64,000 nucleotides of DNA from the NCBI RefSeq assembly GCF_954871325.1, contig NC_088778.1:25777120-25841119 (forward strand), written 5' to 3'. Under the pieces are notes generated by a model. That model was not told where the DNA came from, did not search any database, and worked only from the letters and a program-made list of their open reading frames with translations. This DNA comes from Gordionus sp. m RMFG-2023 (Eukaryota; Nematomorpha; Gordioida; Chordodea; Parachordodidae). Below are positions 61,171 to 64,000 of the stretch, in pieces; positions within the stretch are counted from its first letter, which is position 1; every line of letters starts with the position of its first letter. The translations under genes and the position numbers were made by a program.

Positions 61171-62329
61171 GATGGACACCCTAATTCATTTTTATATCGG
61201 TACAATATTTATGTATCTTGATACTTTTAACTCATGGGTCTTTGTTATAACTAAATTTGCTTTTCATTTTTGTATATAATAATATATTTGACTACGCTAA
61301 ATAATTGTTCGTAATTTGTTAACAATACTTACAAATCCTTAAATTGACTTATACTTCAAATTTCATTCCACGTAACGAAAACAAATCGAATCTCTTTTAC
61401 GGATAATATCTATAGTTTCATCTTCGATAATCGGATAAATGCAACCAATTTTTTAGATTTGACAAGCTTTCTTGTTAACTCGAAGGAAATAATTGTGAGA
61501 AATAAAGAATAGATGAAATTATTTATACCGTTGTTAGATCATTTGATGGCTATCTATTATAAAAGATTGAAACCTTATCTCTATATAAAATCATATTTGT
61601 TTGAAAAATTGATATACTTTGAATTTTAACAGATAGTGGCATAGCTAAGTGTCTGGAAGCTTCACGATTAGAGCTATATTTCACTGTTTAAAGTACGTCT
61701 TATATACTATCAACATTCATAGGTGTCGACATGTTATGAGGGCTTGCGGGACTCTAGTTTCCATTAGGTAAATTATAATATGGGAGGGTCTTGAGATCTG
61801 AAAAAAAATTTCATATCTGAAAGATGAAGAGAAATCCCCCGATACGATCTGTTTTAGTTTCTATAAAAAATACAAGATTTTATTTACTAGTCCATTCTTT
61901 TTCCTTAATTCTTCCATTTGAAAATATAGGACTGATTTTTAAAAACCGGCCCTATTTTTTTATTTGTAAGAATTTCGGAATTAGAATGCACTAGTAAATA
62001 AATTCTTGAAATATAAAAAGAAACTAAAACAGAATCGTATCAAGAGATTTAGAAAAATCTTTCATAAATGAAATTGATTAGCATTCTAAGACTATCATAT
62101 GTTGTAGTATAGGTAATAAAAACTAAAGTCAGGAAAGCTCTTATACCATGTTGTTGTTTATGAATTTTGATAATATATAAGATGTCACTTGAACGGTTAA
62201 AAATAGTTATAATCATAAATTTTCCATACACTCGGTTTTGCTACTATATGTTCCCATTCAAAGTAAATCAAATGTTCAAGCAAGCGTGATTTTATAAAGG
62301 GTAAGATCCCAATCTTTGATGATAGATAG
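61171..62329. other. AT-rich region, no gene recognised
   Basis: No coding pattern, splice-bounded island or repeat that I could define. Confidence 0.3.
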
Positions 62330-63160
62330 CCGTCAAGTGACTAAAGCCATTATTATTTTATCCTTTTTTTAAAAAATTGTAGCATTTGAAAAAGTTACTT
62401 TTGAATGTAAATCGTATATTGTTCTATAAAAATGTTACATGCGATTCAATATTTAAAAAAAATATATAATCTCATTGCATTACTATGTCTCTGTAAATAA
62501 TATATTTTTTATTAAAAAAAATGACTACCCCAGAAGATTCCCAGTTCCTCTTACATAACAAAAAAATGCTTTTTGGCTGTTTTTGCATGGCCGAACACAT
62601 CTCCTTCGGGTGTTTCATTTAATGAATGACACTTTGAAACCTGAATTAAAAAGTGCATTTCTAATAGTTTTTCAAAGGGCTTCTTATCCTAAAAATATAA
62701 GTTAGGTTTTCCAGTTCTTAGATTTAAAAGTGGTACCCAGATTCCAGATGTTTCCGACTTTTTAAATTATAATGTACCTCCTTTAGAAACTGTTTCTGAA
62801 AATTTTAAAATGGTGTTTGGCTTCGGTTCCCAAAGAATTTACGAGATTGCCTCTGATTTCTTGATTTCACCCTTTCTCTTTCCGGTCAAATCTGATTTGG
62901 TTTAAGAAATTATTAAATGATAGAGGTGAGTTCGATGAAAAGAATAAATTTAACCTATTTTTTTACAATAAACAAAAAACATCCATGACCTTTGTACTAG
63001 ATTATTACAAACAAAAACATATTATTCGGGTTATATCTTAAAGACTTACCTACCCTTATAACCAAGGTTATTACATTATAAATTACATTTTAAAAAAAAT
63101 TGTTTTTGCTATAAATGTAATAAAATAAGGATAAAATCTATAAAAATTTATAAAATATTG
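62330..63160. repeat. Duplicate of the 36.3 kb segment plus GGTTC-rich repeat, copy 4
   Basis: 62330-62640 parallels 36340-36640, and 62640-63160 is the GGTTC-rich repeat (copies at 37500, 49200, 54800). Same orientation as the set before phosphatase copy A. Confidence 0.5.
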
Positions 63161-63499
63161 TTATAAAAAAATTACTCATTTTTATTTACAATATTCAGGC
63201 TTTATAATTAAAAAGAAATTTTATTCAAAAAATTGAATAAAAATGGTGCTTTTTTAAATTAAATATTTTTTCAAGCCAGCTCTAACAAATAATTTATTTC
63301 ACCTCGAGGAGTAAGGCTTAAATCATCCCATTAACCTTTTTCAAAGTGATAAATTATTCTTTTCTTAAAATTTATTTAAATATAATTAAAACGAATAATA
63401 TTTTTTGATCGTATATGCCTTTAAAAAGTGATCACAAGTCTCCCCTAATTTAGGGCTGCCATTTTAAAAAATGACTTTGTGGGATAATTATAGAGTTTC

Positions 63500-63640
63500 A
63501 AAAAATTATGCCTATCAAGTACTATTTTCCGGATGGCTGTATTTGTTTTAGTAATGTATGTTCCTTGATGCAAATTTTGCGCAAAAACTATTTTTACCAT
63601 TCGGTCCAGCAAGAACTCATTAAGATGAATATTCATTCAA
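63500..63640 (-). pseudogene. Damaged copy of the 36977-37137 exon
   Basis: The minus strand aligns with the last exon of the unrecognised gene at 37 kb (shared GAATATTCA start, CAAGGAACA middle and CAGCCATCCGGAAAAT end), as does the intron-like flank up to about 63750. The acceptor AG is gone (ACCT in place of ACAG), a short internal stretch is missing, and the frame is not kept. Non-functional duplicate. Confidence 0.5.
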
Positions 63641-64000
63641 GGTAGAGTATTAGAATGATAATTTGAGAATACAGAATTACATTTTAATTCAAAATTAGAG
63701 GGTTTAAAAATTAAATCCATTTCCCTTCGTGAATAATTTGATTAAATATTATTAATCTAATGTTTAAAATAATTTATCTGACTTGATATTATATTTATTT
63801 GCGAAGATATCTACAATTATCTCATAATTTTAAAAATATGTAATATCATCTAATGTCAATTGTGGCACTCTATATTTATTTATCATATATTTATTTTTAA
63901 ACAACTAATCCTAGTTTACAAATATGTACAATATCCCGCATTCTTTTAACAATTTTCCGCAAGATTTGAAATTTTTTTCTCATCATTTATTGGGTTTGGA

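Overview
The window is about three-quarters A+T and is eukaryotic. Genes are split by GT-AG introns, some only 45-63 bp long and others of several kb. Proteins include EGF-like modules with phase-1 boundaries and an animal-type SLC35E1 transporter, and the DNA between genes is mostly decayed transposon sequence (RTE-type LINEs, hAT transposons and MITEs, one LTR element). I read this as an invertebrate animal with a compact-protein, repeat-rich genome. I cannot place the species or phylum.

Layout. 0-3.4 kb: nested transposon debris. 3.43-3.93 kb (+): last exon of a single-pass membrane protein whose other exons were not found. 5.77-13.06 kb (+): 3' part of a gene with three EGF-like exons, with a 6.4 kb intron full of hAT debris and an intact-looking MITE. 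13.1-16.1 kb: no gene recognised. 16.13-27.63 kb (+): a complete six-exon SLC35E1-like transporter (376 aa), its large introns packed with repeats. 27.6-34.8 kb: non-coding, holding a 3.28 kb LTR element with matching 5-bp target repeats. 34.9-37.4 kb (-): exons of unrecognised genes, next to a 10-N assembly gap.

39.3-59.2 kb (+): a tandem array of three secreted histidine acid phosphatase genes with identical three-exon structure (signal peptide exon, RHG exon, long HD exon). The first and third look intact (434 and 437 aa). The middle copy carries an in-frame stop in exon 2. Between the copies lie two copies of an RTE-type LINE, a ZBED-like hAT relic, a minisatellite and dispersed GGTTC-rich repeats. 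The flank of the first copy recurs at 62.3-63.7 kb, which suggests the array continues past the right edge.

The most unusual observation is the LINE at 51.0-53.8 kb. It is bounded by an 18-bp target site duplication with one mismatch, and its 5' end is a tRNA-like sequence with recognisable A and B boxes. A second copy at 42.58 kb starts with the same kind of head. This looks like an RTE-clade LINE that has taken on a tRNA-derived (Pol III type) 5' end. All family calls come from reading translations by eye; no database search was run.
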